A stretch of DNA of 64,000 nucleotides from Robertmurraya sp. FSL R5-0851 (lineage in GTDB: Bacteria; Bacillota; Bacilli; Bacillales; Cytobacillaceae), in the NCBI RefSeq assembly GCF_038002965.1, contig NZ_JBBOOE010000001.1, positions 2,089,001 through 2,153,000 on the forward strand, written 5' to 3'. The position numbers and the translations under genes were made by a program. Of the stretch, positions 51,424 to 59,983 are shown piece after piece. The notes beneath the pieces were generated by a model. That model was not told the origin of the DNA and searched no databases. It worked only from the letters and a program-made list of their open reading frames with translations. The first letter of the stretch is position 1. The number at the start of each line of letters is the position of its first letter.

Positions 51424-51921
51424 CTATTGAAAACACAAAACGATGACCCGATACGGTGTAGTTTGAGCAGGAATACTCATAGTGGAAGGTCCATAGATGA
51501 CAATTAAATCTCGATTCGCAGGGATACTAGAAAAAGGTTGACCATTCGTTAATAAGATTGGCGTATATGGTGAGAGATTTAACTGCAATTGTCCATCGCT
51601 ACTTACCAACTGATTATTAAAATAATCGACTTTGACATTTCGATTTGTTGCTTCTTTCACTATAACCAATGCTTGATACTGTGGAGGATAAATAAGAATA
51701 GTTGGTGCATTTCCATCATAATAACCCGTTACACGATCTCCGATGGCCACAATAGCCTGATCAACGAAATAAGTGCTTGGAGAAACGACGAAATTAACCA
51801 CTGCTCCCGTTTCATTCACAACCGAAATGAATTTATTACATCCTGCTGTCTCCCCATTTTGTCCCGTGTAAAAATCACTAATCATAGTAACGGTACCTTG
51901 GAAAGAATAAAAATTAATCAT
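51424..51921 (-). CDS. conserved hypothetical protein
   Basis: 165 residues from ATG 51921, which follows GGAGG by 8 bases; the longer frame adds an unlikely N terminus. The sequence is mostly beta (FQGTVTMISDFYTGQNGETA, FVVSPSTYFVDQAIVAIGDR, GYYDGNAPTILIYPPQYQAL) with two short repeats of an OB- or barrel-like unit. No signal peptide or known motif. Similar proteins occur in spore formers, but I cannot name a function. Confidence 0.7.
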   Translation of the reverse strand: MINFYSFQGTVTMISDFYTGQNGETAGCNKFISVVNETGAVVNFVVSPSTYFVDQAIVAIGDRVTGYYDGNAPTILIYPPQYQALVIVKEATNRNVKVDYFNNQLVSSDGQLQLNLSPYTPILLTNGQPFSSIPANRDLIVIYGPSTMSIPAQTTPYRVIVLCFQ

Positions 51922-52014
51922 ATTCATAACCTCCATTGAAAAATAGCACATGATGAACAAGGACCCTACACACAACTGTGACCTCGATAAACATTTTTCT
52001 ACCTAAGTCTATGA

Positions 52015-52095
52015 ATGATGAACGAAGAAGATGATTATTTACAAGGTAGAACCCCAACTAATGAAAAAGCTGTTAAACAAAATCCAGAGGTTTAA
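52015..52095 (+). CDS. 26-codon open frame ending in a terminator
   Basis: MMNEEDDYLQGRTPTNEKAV followed by KQNPEV and stop. There is no ribosome binding site, but the frame ends exactly in a strong terminator, so it may be the 3' end of a lost gene rather than a gene. Confidence 0.3.
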   Translation: MMNEEDDYLQGRTPTNEKAVKQNPEV

Positions 52096-52104
52096 CAGCT
52101 TTTT
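52066..52104. terminator. bidirectional terminator
   Basis: AAAAGCTGTTAAAC / GTTTAACAGCTTTT stem with T-runs on both strands. Confidence 0.88.
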
Positions 52105-52117
52105 TCCTTTTTTTATG

Positions 52118-52252
52118 ATTCATAGACTTTCGTTGCTTCAAATTGAAAGTCAATCAAGCTCTTTATGTCATCAGGGATTTCTCCCCAGCTGGAAAATAAA
52201 ACTTCACATGCTTTTGGCCATTTTTTACATAAAACTCTCGTAAATATTTTAT
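52118..52252 (-). pseudogene. possible remnant of a gene on the minus strand
   Basis: Two overlapping frames give a coherent C-terminal stretch (EFYVKNGQKHVKFYFPAGE in one, IPDDIKSLIDFQFEATKVYE in the other), ending before the shared terminator. No start is visible. Low confidence. Confidence 0.3.
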
Positions 52253-52264
52253 ATCACGTAAGAG

Positions 52265-52444
52265 GTACATCTTGAGTTAACTGGCATCCATCCTGCTTTT
52301 GGTGTGGTAAAGGTAAGAGAGTTGATTTCCACATCGGTTGTACATGATCTAACCCATATGGCACAAATTGTACGTGTGATGGCCAAAAGATACCAAAGCG
52401 ATGTTGGTCCGTGGAAGGAATATTTAGGGATTTTGAGAAAATAA
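52265..52444 (+). pseudogene. DinB-superfamily fragment (C-terminal end)
   Basis: The frame [20 protein letters not shown], then [20 protein letters not shown] and [18 protein letters not shown], is the end of a DinB/YfiT-type metal-dependent enzyme; the H-D-L-T-H pair supplies metal ligands. A stop codon lies directly upstream, and the first two thirds of the protein are absent. The rest of 52100-52700 holds no intact gene. Confidence 0.78.
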
Positions 52445-52701
52445 TTCGCTTGATCTTCATTATTAGGTAATACGACTCTTGTGGATTTAATATTTATCTT
52501 AATTTTCTGAATATAATAAAAAAATACTCGTAAACACAAAAAATTGCTATACATCAGCCCTTATCCTATCGTCTTTTTCATGATAATCTTTAATTTGTAA
52601 GGGCTTACATAAAAATATAATAGAGGAGGGATCATTTTTTTTTTCCTAATGTAGTGTTTCTATGCCCATGACTTGTTCACACAAAGGAGGAAAATGAAGA
52701 C

Positions 52702-54021
52702 ATGTTAAAAAAAATGAAAAAACGTGTAAAATCCGCTATGATGGTAACCTTTGCTGCTGCCATGACTTTTTCATTCACTATCGATGCATCTGCTGCTAAA
52801 CAATTAGACACAAACTCGTCCACTTATCGAACCGTCACAGAAATTGAAGACTGGGGCGCCGCTATTACAAAGGTCATCGTCGATCTTAACACCCCTATCC
52901 CCCAGAATTCGGTCACCAAAGATACATTTAACGTTCACGTAAAAAGAAGTGATAGCAGATTAACTAATCCATTTTTAGAGGAAGGAAATCGGAAGGTCAC
53001 CAACGCTTATGTTTCTGATGCAAAAGGAAATCCTGCAGTGAGAGGGAAATATGTTGTATTAGAAATGGAGATTGGACCAACTGTTTCATTAGGATCCGCT
53101 CTGAATTATTATCGATTTAACGACTGGGTTGAAAGTGACTATACCATTACGCAAGTGAAGGATATTGTATACAATTCTGGAAAGATTTCAGGATTAGTTG
53201 TCACTTCAAGTGATGGAGGAACGAGAGAGTTGGTTGACGATTTCTCATCTGGAAGTTTCACACATGAAGATACGACTTTAACATTTGCAAACTATGAACC
53301 TCAAAAAACAAAAGGAAAAGAAAAGAATCCACTAGTCATTTGGCTGCACGGTGGCGGTGAAGGTGGAACTGATACCACCATCCCTCTTTCAGCTAACAAA
53401 GCTACTGCCTTTGCGTCTGAAGAAATTCAATCCTATTTTGATGGTGCTCATGTGTTAGTACCTCAAACACCAACTAGATGGATGCAAGGTGTTTCAGGCT
53501 CTGCTGATGGAACGTCCATTTATCAAGAGTCTCTTATGGCTTTAATTGAAGATTATGTGGCGAATCATAAAGATGTGGATCCAAATCGCATTTACATTGG
53601 CGGAGCTTCGAACGGCGGATATATGACCATGTTGATGGTTCGTGATTATCCAGGATACTTTGCGGCAGCCTACCCTGTCTGTGAAGGTTTAAATGATACG
53701 TTAATTACGGATAAAGATATTCAAGCTCTGAAACAAACGCCAATTTGGTTTGTACATGCGGAAAACGACACCACTCTTCGCCCTGAACAAAACACTATAC
53801 CAACGTATAAACGTTTACTTAAAGCTGGTGCTACCAATGTCCATTTATCATTATTTAAAGATGTTCATGACACATCGGGATTATATAAAAACGCAGATGG
53901 TACTCCATATCAATACCCTGGACATTGGTCGTGGATCTATGTTTACAACAACGAACCAACTACCTTAATCGACGGGAAAACAACAACAATTATGGAATGG
54001 ATGGCTGCCCAGTCTAAATAA
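52702..54021 (+). CDS. secreted esterase with an N-terminal Ig-like domain
   Basis: 439 residues. Signal peptide (MMVTFAAAMTFSFTIDASAA), then an Ig-like esterase N-terminal domain (residues about 35-150, YRTVTEIEDWGAAITKVIVD). The alpha/beta hydrolase domain has the oxyanion loop VIWLHGGGEGG, the nucleophile elbow YIGGASNGGYMTM, the Asp-containing FVHAENDTTLRP and the His-containing YPGHWSW. Related to prolyl oligopeptidase/PHB-depolymerase-like peptidases and esterases. Exported; substrate unknown. RBS AAAGGAGG. Confidence 0.88.
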   Translation: MLKKMKKRVKSAMMVTFAAAMTFSFTIDASAAKQLDTNSSTYRTVTEIEDWGAAITKVIVDLNTPIPQNSVTKDTFNVHVKRSDSRLTNPFLEEGNRKVTNAYVSDAKGNPAVRGKYVVLEMEIGPTVSLGSALNYYRFNDWVESDYTITQVKDIVYNSGKISGLVVTSSDGGTRELVDDFSSGSFTHEDTTLTFANYEPQKTKGKEKNPLVIWLHGGGEGGTDTTIPLSANKATAFASEEIQSYFDGAHVLVPQTPTRWMQGVSGSADGTSIYQESLMALIEDYVANHKDVDPNRIYIGGASNGGYMTMLMVRDYPGYFAAAYPVCEGLNDTLITDKDIQALKQTPIWFVHAENDTTLRPEQNTIPTYKRLLKAGATNVHLSLFKDVHDTSGLYKNADGTPYQYPGHWSWIYVYNNEPTTLIDGKTTTIMEWMAAQSK

Positions 54022-54035
54022 TATTTTCAAAGAAG

Positions 54036-54067
54036 AATGCATTCTATTTTTATAGAGTGCATTTTCT
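54036..54067 (+). terminator. terminator of the secreted esterase gene
   Basis: AATGCATTCTAT / ATAGAGTGCATT stem followed by TTC; between convergent genes. Confidence 0.8.
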
Positions 54068-54486
54068 TATGTCCGATCCTTAAAATCTAGGATATCTTGA
54101 ATTGTATATGCATTTAGCTCATCTTGAAAACTTTTTTCTGCTTTATTGATGATCTGTGATATATAGTACTCTACTCCCGTAGAAGGAACGGTATAGAATG
54201 GTGTGGATGAACTATCTCCTAATGCTCGATAAACATCCTTTACGGTTAGTTCATTAGGCGAAATATTTATACTATATCCCCCATATCTGCCTCCGTGAGA
54301 TTTCACATAATCAGATTTTGCTAACTTTGATAAAATCTTTCGTACAAATGTTGGGTCTTCACCCAATCGTTCAGCTATATAATGACTTTTTAACATCCCT
54401 TCTGTGGAAGCAAGTAGTACGAGCGTTCTTAATGCCACATGAAACCACTTAGGTCCTAAGTCCCCTGCTTGTATGATTAGTTGCAT
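54067..54486 (-). CDS. Rrf2-family transcriptional regulator
   Basis: 139 residues. The winged helix starts FHVALRTLVLLASTEGMLKS; the recognition helix DPTFVRKILSKLAKSDYVKS and wing HGGRYGGYSINISPNEL follow. There are no Cys residues, so unlike IscR or NsrR it cannot hold an iron-sulfur cluster and must sense something else. RBS GGGGGAAG. Divergent from the esterase gene at 54640, with a shared perfect palindrome between them. Confidence 0.88.
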   Translation of the reverse strand: MQLIIQAGDLGPKWFHVALRTLVLLASTEGMLKSHYIAERLGEDPTFVRKILSKLAKSDYVKSHGGRYGGYSINISPNELTVKDVYRALGDSSSTPFYTVPSTGVEYYISQIINKAEKSFQDELNAYTIQDILDFKDRT

Positions 54487-54529
54487 GAAACTTCCCCCTA
54501 AAAGAAGTTTTAATTTTTTGAATATTACG

Positions 54530-54585
54530 TTGACTATTATAACATAAACGCACTATAATTTAATTGTGATGATTTTATCACAATT
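54530..54585 (+). promoter_or_regulatory. divergent promoter with Rrf2-type palindrome
   Basis: TTGACT (54530-54535), 18-bp spacer, TATAAT (54554-54559). The palindrome AATTGTGAT-N6-ATCACAATT (54562-54585, 9-bp arms) covers the transcription start. The Rrf2 gene transcribed away from it is the likely source of the ligand. Confidence 0.8.
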
Positions 54586-54639
54586 AGACTTCCTAGAATA
54601 CACTTCATTCCTGAAAACGATTACAAAAGGAGTGTTGAA

Positions 54640-55596
54640 ATGAAGAATCGAGTAAATCCCGAGTTATTAGCAGGCCTAGACATGTTTCAAGACCTTGTTT
54701 TACAACCTGAGTATTTACAAGCCATCAGAGAAGGCGCTGCTCAGATGAGACCACCTGCAAACGTTGATGATTCCCTTTCATTAACAGATGAGATCATTGT
54801 AGGACCTGATTCAAATCCATTACCCATAAGAATTTATCGTGAAAAATCAATTGATGAAACCTTACCTGTCCTTTTATGGATACATGGCGGCGGGTATATC
54901 TTAGGATCAATTGATGATAATGATGATCTTTGTATGAGGTTTGTAAAAGAAGCCCAATGTGTGGTTGTTTCGGTGGACTACCGATTAGCACCCGAACATC
55001 CTTACCCAGCACCAATTGAGGATTGTTATGCGGCTTTAAAATGGATCGCTGATCACGCAGAGGCACTAAATATTGATCCGAATCGAATCGGTGTTGCAGG
55101 CGCAAGTGCTGGCGGAGGTCTAACCGCTGCTTTGACTCTTTTAGCTCGCGATCGACAATACCCTTCTATTTGTTTCCAAATGCCGCTCTATCCTATGATT
55201 GATGACCAAAATAATACCCCTTCTACCAATGAGATTAAAGAAGGATTTGTTTGGAATCAAAAAACAAATGAAGCCGGCTGGAAAATGTATTTAGGAGAAT
55301 TATATGATACCGAAAAAATCCCTGCCTATGCAGCACCTGCTCGCGCAGAAGATTATCGTAATTTGCCATACACCTACACATGTGTCGGTCAATTAGATCC
55401 ATTCCGTGATGAAACATTAACGTATGTGACTAAACTTGCACAAGCTGGTGTTGATGTAGAATTTCACTTATATCCTGGGGCCTATCATGGATTCGAAGCT
55501 ATAAACCCTAACGCCGACATATCTGTTCGCGCGATGAATGAATATGTGCAAGCCGTTAAAAAAGGCTTCGAAAGAGTCGTGAAGGTAGAGGCTTAA
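54640..55596 (+). CDS. alpha/beta hydrolase, hormone-sensitive lipase family
   Basis: 318 residues. Family motifs: WIHGGGYILGS (oxyanion HGGG), VSVDYRLAPEHPYPAPIEDC, GASAGGGLTAAL (nucleophile Ser), GQLDPFRDE (Asp) and PGAYHGFEA (His). Cytosolic carboxylesterase of the HSL/bHSL group; substrate unknown. RBS AAAGGAG. Transcribed divergently from the Rrf2 gene, so probably repressed by it. Confidence 0.92.
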   Translation: MKNRVNPELLAGLDMFQDLVLQPEYLQAIREGAAQMRPPANVDDSLSLTDEIIVGPDSNPLPIRIYREKSIDETLPVLLWIHGGGYILGSIDDNDDLCMRFVKEAQCVVVSVDYRLAPEHPYPAPIEDCYAALKWIADHAEALNIDPNRIGVAGASAGGGLTAALTLLARDRQYPSICFQMPLYPMIDDQNNTPSTNEIKEGFVWNQKTNEAGWKMYLGELYDTEKIPAYAAPARAEDYRNLPYTYTCVGQLDPFRDETLTYVTKLAQAGVDVEFHLYPGAYHGFEAINPNADISVRAMNEYVQAVKKGFERVVKVEA

Positions 55597-55613
55597 TTAT
55601 TCTCTAACAACAA

Positions 55614-55650
55614 CAGTACCCTCATAGCTTAATGAGGGTTCTTCTTTTGT
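55614..55650. terminator. terminator between the esterase and GGDEF genes
   Basis: ACCCTCATA / TAATGAGGGT stem with a T-rich run on the plus strand; between convergent genes. Confidence 0.8.
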
Positions 55651-56882
55651 TCCAAAAGTTTCGCTTGGTTCTTGGCACGATACATTCTCTCATCCGCATT
55701 TTTTATGAGTGTCTCTGCTGTATCTCCATCTTCAAGAAAAAATGAGACTCCAACACTTGCAGTAATGTAAAGTGTATTGCCTGCAATCATAATTGGTTCG
55801 GCGATTATTTCTTTTATTCTTGTCATTAAGGCTGTTGCATCAGCCTTGTTTTCTAAATGCGATTGAAGGACCGTGAACTCATCACCACCCCATCGAGCCA
55901 CGAAATCGTTGTCTGCAACTACGTTTTTTAATCTGTTTGCCACTTCCAAAAGAAGAAGATCTCCTATGTCATGTCCAAAAGTATCGTTCACATATTTAAA
56001 CCCATTCAAGTCTAATAACATTAAACTGTGAAGTTCATCTTTAGACTCTTCTAATTTTTCCGTTACATATTTCTTAAAAAAACGTCGGTTCGGCAAATTC
56101 GTTAAGCTGTCGTGGTAAGCTAGGTGTGCGATTGTCTCTTCTGCTTTTTTACGATCGTTAACGTCACGTCCCACACAAATCGTTTGAATGATGTTTCCAG
56201 TTTCATCACGGATATACTCAGCCGTAGTTTCATACCAGCGGTATTCCCCAGACTTATTCCGAACACGACCGGTAAATCGCACCGTGTTTTGATCGATAAA
56301 CAACGAGTTGCGATGCTCTACAAATTTTTTATTCGTATCCGGGTCGTTGAAAAATGCAGCTGGTTTCCCAATCACCTCTTCTGGTGTATAGCCCAGCAAT
56401 GCCTCTACAGTTGGTGAGATATAAGTGAATACACCATCGGCTGAAATTGAAGAGATGATGTTTTGGGACTTTTCTGAAATTAACGTGAACATTTCCTGAA
56501 TATCGAATAAATCCTTGGTTTGTTCGACTTGTTGAGAGATATCTTCAAATCTGATGAAACTTCCGAATTCTAGCCCATCACTAACAAGGGGAATACTCGT
56601 TAATCTAACATAAACCAAGTAGCCTTTCTTATGATTAATAGCCAGTTTAGAACTGCTTTTGATATTTGTAACACTATTACTTATGTTCGCTCTTCGTGAA
56701 TTTAGTAGATGATTCAACGATGTTTGTAATATCTCATCATGTGTGTAGCCTAACATCGTGATATTCGATTCATTTACGTATAAAAACTTACCGTCCCCAT
56801 CTAAAATACATATACCGTCTGGATGATTGTCAAAAAGACACTTTAATGCATCAGGTTGTTCAAGTATATTTTTTTGTAACAC
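55629..56882 (-). CDS. diguanylate cyclase with two PAS domains
   Basis: 417 residues. PAS1 (about 15-120, FDNHPDGICILDGDGKFLYV) and PAS2 (about 130-245, SSISADGVFTYISPTVEALL, ending GRDVNDRKKAEE) are followed by a GGDEF domain (LAYHDSLTNLPNRRFFKKYV, DLNGFKYVNDTFGHDIGDLL, RWGGDEFTVL). The active GGDEF motif is intact; the upstream inhibitory R-x-x-D site is missing its Arg (ADND), so product inhibition may be lost. No EAL domain. It makes cyclic di-GMP in response to whatever the PAS domains bind. GTG 56882 follows AAGGTGG by 9 bases and is preferred over ATG 56921. Confidence 0.9.
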   Translation of the reverse strand: MLQKNILEQPDALKCLFDNHPDGICILDGDGKFLYVNESNITMLGYTHDEILQTSLNHLLNSRRANISNSVTNIKSSSKLAINHKKGYLVYVRLTSIPLVSDGLEFGSFIRFEDISQQVEQTKDLFDIQEMFTLISEKSQNIISSISADGVFTYISPTVEALLGYTPEEVIGKPAAFFNDPDTNKKFVEHRNSLFIDQNTVRFTGRVRNKSGEYRWYETTAEYIRDETGNIIQTICVGRDVNDRKKAEETIAHLAYHDSLTNLPNRRFFKKYVTEKLEESKDELHSLMLLDLNGFKYVNDTFGHDIGDLLLLEVANRLKNVVADNDFVARWGGDEFTVLQSHLENKADATALMTRIKEIIAEPIMIAGNTLYITASVGVSFFLEDGDTAETLIKNADERMYRAKNQAKLLEQKKNPH

Positions 56883-57060
56883 TAGTAGTATCCACCTTTT
56901 AAATCTTTGAGTTTCTATCATTTCATATTTTAGTTGAACAGATTAAGATTTTTTATCCACTCATTATATTTCTTTTTTATTGGAAAAACAAACGGAAATA
57001 TCAAGAAAGATTCGTTAATTGAGAAATCTAAGTGGTAGTGGAATATCTTGGGATATAAAA

Positions 57061-57172
57061 TAAAAGAGGAGGAGAATATATATAGACTATTAGGTTACCA
57101 GTATTACTACCCTCCTTATCCTTACGGGTATGGAGGATACTAATAGAATAGCCTTTTTCAGACAAAGGCCTT
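57061..57172 (+). other. possible Tyr/Gly-rich micro-ORF with terminator
   Basis: After GAGGAGGAG (57066-57074) a frame reads IYRLLGYQYYYPPYPYGYGG-Y-stop, in the style of small spore coat peptides, but the only codon at the start position is ATA. GCCTTT / AAAGGC hairpin with a few T residues follows (57149-57172). It may be a mutated small coat gene. The rest of 56922-57340 has no feature I can name. Confidence 0.3.
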
Positions 57173-57339
57173 TACACTTCATCAGGTGTATAAGTAGAGT
57201 GTGCATGTCTCACAAAATATAAGGTTGTCATCAAGGCTCCCCCTCTATCCAATTATACAAAAATGTAAAAATATACTAAAATAAGTATATCGTAGATTTA
57301 AGGGGATGGCATTTAATGGAGTAATTTTTATCTACAAAT

Positions 57340-57377
57340 AAAAAGTCCACTTAGCTAGCTATAGCTAAATGGACTAA
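57340..57377 (-). terminator. terminator of namA
   Basis: AGTCCACTTAGCT / AGCTAAATGGACT stem (one mismatch) with T5 on the minus strand. Confidence 0.85.
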
Positions 57378-57385
57378 AGTGAATC

Positions 57386-58417
57386 TTAATTTCTCGGAAA
57401 ACCGAATTCATACTGTTTCGGTAATGCTACTTCTTTCTTTAATACCGTTGCTGCTTCAATGGCCCAGTAAGGATTTCTTAGCATTCCTCTTCCCACCGCA
57501 ACAAGGTCGGCGTCTTCATTTCCAATTACGGAGTTAGCAAGTGCTGGTTCTTCTAAGCGGCCCACGGCAATCACAGGGACATTCAGTTCTTCTTTGATGG
57601 CTCTAGCTAATGGTACTTGATACGCAACATGTGTGCCAGGTTTGCCGGCAGCAGCAATGGGTCCTTCTCCACCCGCACTTACGTGGAACATATCTACGCC
57701 CGCTTGCTGGAATACTCTTGAGAACTCGATGCTTTCGTTAATACCATATCCACCTTCCACATACTCCCTAGCAGAGATTCGCATGATTAGCGGCATATCT
57801 TCAGGCATTTCGCTTTTTGCAGCTTCTATGACTTCACGGCCAAATTTGGTGAGCTCTTGACCATATTCATCGGTTCTTTTATTCGTGAATGGAGAGGTGA
57901 ATTGATGGATCAAATATCCATGTGCCCCGTGAATTTCAATCACGTCAACCCCCGCCTGTAAAGCACGGCGAACGGCTAGACGGAACTTTTCAACCATTTC
58001 TTTTACTTCCACGGTGGAAAGTTCTCTTGGTGTTTTTGAATTCCCATCAAACGGAATTGCAGATGGTGCAACGGGTTCAGCTGCATCCTGCGCTTTACGT
58101 CCAGCATGCGCAATTTGAATGCCTACCTTTGCACCGTACTGATGACAAGCTTCCACAATGCGAGCAAGTGCAGGGATTTGTTCGTCGGACCATAACCCTA
58201 AATCGTAATCACTAATGCGGCCGTCTGGCTCTACGTCTGTCATTTCAATAATGATTAGGCTGGCACCACCAATGGCGCGGCTTACATAATGCACATAGTG
58301 CCAATCGGTAGCAATACCATCCTTATTCGTAACGGAATATTGGCACATAGGTGGCATAACAACACGGTTTTTTAATGATAGTCCTTTGATTTCATAAGGG
58401 GTGAATAAATGATTCAT
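57386..58417 (-). CDS. namA: NADPH dehydrogenase NamA (YqjM-type old yellow enzyme)
   Basis: 343 residues. FMN-binding TIM barrel of the thermophilic-like OYE class; MPPMCQYSV contains the Cys/Tyr pair that tunes the flavin in YqjM, and IEIHGAHGYLIHQF plus VRISAR-type strands complete the site. It reduces activated C=C bonds (enals, quinones, nitro compounds) with NADPH, as in oxidative and electrophile stress. RBS AAGGAG. It is the last gene of a block that begins with an Rrf2 regulator and HesB-like protein. Confidence 0.93.
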   Translation of the reverse strand: MNHLFTPYEIKGLSLKNRVVMPPMCQYSVTNKDGIATDWHYVHYVSRAIGGASLIIIEMTDVEPDGRISDYDLGLWSDEQIPALARIVEACHQYGAKVGIQIAHAGRKAQDAAEPVAPSAIPFDGNSKTPRELSTVEVKEMVEKFRLAVRRALQAGVDVIEIHGAHGYLIHQFTSPFTNKRTDEYGQELTKFGREVIEAAKSEMPEDMPLIMRISAREYVEGGYGINESIEFSRVFQQAGVDMFHVSAGGEGPIAAAGKPGTHVAYQVPLARAIKEELNVPVIAVGRLEEPALANSVIGNEDADLVAVGRGMLRNPYWAIEAATVLKKEVALPKQYEFGFPRN

Positions 58418-58453
58418 CGGTAAACTCCTTTTTGGTGCAGGGCACGTTTTTTA

Positions 58454-58744
58454 TTAAAGATGTTTAGATAGTACATCTACTAGATTTTCCTTAGGCTGGA
58501 ATCCTATAACCTTTTCGACCACTTCCCCGTCTTTAAATACAAGCAGGGTTGGAATACTCATGACTCCAAATTCAGCTGTTGTGACTTGGTTATCGTCTAC
58601 ATTTAGTTTAGCAATTTTTACTTTCTTCTAAAACAGGCGCAATCATTTTACATGGTCCACACCAAGGTGCCCAAAAGTCAACAAGGACTAACCCGTTGCT
58701 TATTTCATTTTAAACGTATCATCATTAATCTTCACAATGCTCAT
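58454..58744 (-). pseudogene. thioredoxin gene with two lesions
   Basis: From ATG 58744 (RBS GAGGG) the frame reads [18 protein letters not shown]. In the next frame it continues [20 protein letters not shown], with the WCGPC active site intact; one missing G (TTTAAAGATGAA expected) explains the first break. A second shift and small deletion follow IAPVLEE, and the rest reads [20 protein letters not shown] through VDVLSKHL. So all parts of a thioredoxin are present in three frames and the product cannot be made. It sits between the IDEAL gene and namA. Confidence 0.9.
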
Positions 58745-58760
58745 GTTTATCCCTCTTTCT

Positions 58761-59135
58761 TTAGATGTTCTGTCTTTTTTCTATGCGATTGATCGCTGAT
58801 TTATTAATCATTTGTGCTTCAAGTATGGTTGGCTTCGTTAACAAGGAGGTAAGTTCCATAAACCATTCTTTGTCCTTGATTAAAAGGGCAATATCAATTA
58901 GTGCAAGGATTGAATCCTTGGAATAGGTTGCGGATGTTTCTAAGCGTCTCATTTTAATAGGATTCGCTGAGATCACCTTTCCCTCCATCTCTTCATTATC
59001 GCTCTTGATGACTCTGACTTTCATGTTCTGTGAGAATGGTTCATCGCTATGAATATAACCATGAAACAACTCCCCATAGTTTGTTTTCCCTCTTACCAAT
59101 CTCCCACTTGGAAAGGTTTCATCACGTTGCACCAC
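58761..59135 (-). CDS. IDEAL-domain protein
   Basis: 124 residues. The C-terminal part LALIDIALLIKDKEWFMELT matches the IDEAL motif (I-D-x-A-L-x-x-x-D-K-x-x-F). The N-terminal part (FPSGRLVRGKTNYGELFHGY, NMKVRVIKSDNEEMEGKVIS) looks like a small beta domain. It may be an adaptor or regulator, but the function is unknown. It has a weak start region (GTG at 59135, also GTG at 59132). It lies between the HesB gene and the broken thioredoxin in one direction. Confidence 0.75.
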   Translation of the reverse strand: MVQRDETFPSGRLVRGKTNYGELFHGYIHSDEPFSQNMKVRVIKSDNEEMEGKVISANPIKMRRLETSATYSKDSILALIDIALLIKDKEWFMELTSLLTKPTILEAQMINKSAINRIEKRQNI

Positions 59136-59173
59136 CTTAACTGTAATGTTTTATTTTACATTTTAACTAGCGA

Positions 59174-59473
59174 TTAATGCTGGTGAAATCCTGTGGATGG
59201 ATTCGTAATCATAAATTCTTCCTTTGGTAGAAAGAAATATTGAATCCATACGCCATCTAAAAAGCTTTCACGACGATCTAACAAAATCTCAATATCTTTA
59301 TCTGTTTTTACAATTTCATCATGCTCGGTTGGAGTGTCCAGCTTAAGATCAAAGTGAGCGTGATTCACATGGTTTTCTGTCACGAATACACGAACCATTT
59401 TTCCTTGTGCCTCTTCACCTTCCAACATTCTCTTTAATACCTTTGCTGCATTACGATTGATTTTTACTTTCAT
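59174..59473 (-). CDS. HesB/IscA-like protein without cluster cysteines
   Basis: 99 residues with the HesB fold signature: INRNAAKVLKRMLEGEEAQG, VRVFVTENHVNHAHFDLKLD, FLDGVWIQYFF. A-type carriers bind iron or a [2Fe-2S] cluster with C-x(n)-C-G-C; here the C terminus is NPSTGFHQH, with no Cys at all, so cluster binding of the usual sort is excluded. The two His near the end could bind metal. RBS GAAGGAG. The operator TGTAA-N9-TTACA lies directly upstream, so it is under the neighbouring Rrf2. Confidence 0.82.
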   Translation of the reverse strand: MKVKINRNAAKVLKRMLEGEEAQGKMVRVFVTENHVNHAHFDLKLDTPTEHDEIVKTDKDIEILLDRRESFLDGVWIQYFFLPKEEFMITNPSTGFHQH

Positions 59474-59494
59474 GGGTCGGTCTCCTTCTTTATC

Positions 59495-59513
59495 TGTAAT
59501 GATTTTTATTACA
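59495..59513 (-). promoter_or_regulatory. Rrf2 operator before the HesB-like gene
   Basis: TGTAA-N9-TTACA palindrome. The same 5-9-5 pattern occurs inside the operator of the Rrf2 gene at 59988-60006. It probably controls the operon HesB-IDEAL-(thioredoxin)-namA. Confidence 0.75.
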
Positions 59514-59534
59514 TTTATTCGAAAAAGAAACGTG

Positions 59535-59954
59535 CTAATAGGTTTCTTTTTGTTTCACCAATTCAACGACTTCTTTTATCGTGTATTCTTTCAAATATTC
59601 ACCCAAATGTGCTTCCGCCCCCATAAAGATGGAGAACAGAACACTCTTCATATTCGCTCCAACAATGCACTGACCGTTAGACTCTGTACATTTTGGCTGG
59701 AGAGCACCTTCAGAAGTGATTTGATAAATATTCCAAAGATTGACCTGATCCAAGTCCAAGGCAAAAATAAATCCGCCACCTGTACCTTCTTTGGATATGA
59801 TAAAACCATTCTTCTTTAACAAGCTAAGCACTTTACGAATTCGAACGGGATGTACTCCTGCACTCTCCGCGATATATTCACTGGTTGACATTCGGTCCGG
59901 CTGCAACGCCAGAAGAGTTAAACTGTGAATCGCAAGGGTGAAATCACTATTCAT
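59535..59954 (-). CDS. Rrf2-family regulator with two cysteines
   Basis: 139 residues from ATG 59954, which follows TAGGAGG. The winged helix (LAIHSLTLLALQPDRMSTSE, VHPVRIRKVLSLLKKNGFII, wing SKEGTGGGFIFALDL) is followed by PKCTESNGQCIVGANM, with two Cys in a spacing (C-x6-C) seen in Rrf2 proteins of the YwnA/CymR-like or thiol-sensing type rather than the three-Cys cluster binders. A perfect palindrome TTACTGTAA-N9-TTACAGTAA lies just upstream, and the same core recurs before the HesB operon. It is likely an autoregulated thiol or electrophile sensor. Confidence 0.88.
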   Translation of the reverse strand: MNSDFTLAIHSLTLLALQPDRMSTSEYIAESAGVHPVRIRKVLSLLKKNGFIISKEGTGGGFIFALDLDQVNLWNIYQITSEGALQPKCTESNGQCIVGANMKSVLFSIFMGAEAHLGEYLKEYTIKEVVELVKQKETY

Positions 59955-59983
59955 GGGTTGCCTCCTACGAATTTTTTTAAATC

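Noticed and set aside
52249..52554. Minus-strand frame of 101 codons
   Set aside because: It is antisense to the DinB fragment and has no start signal.
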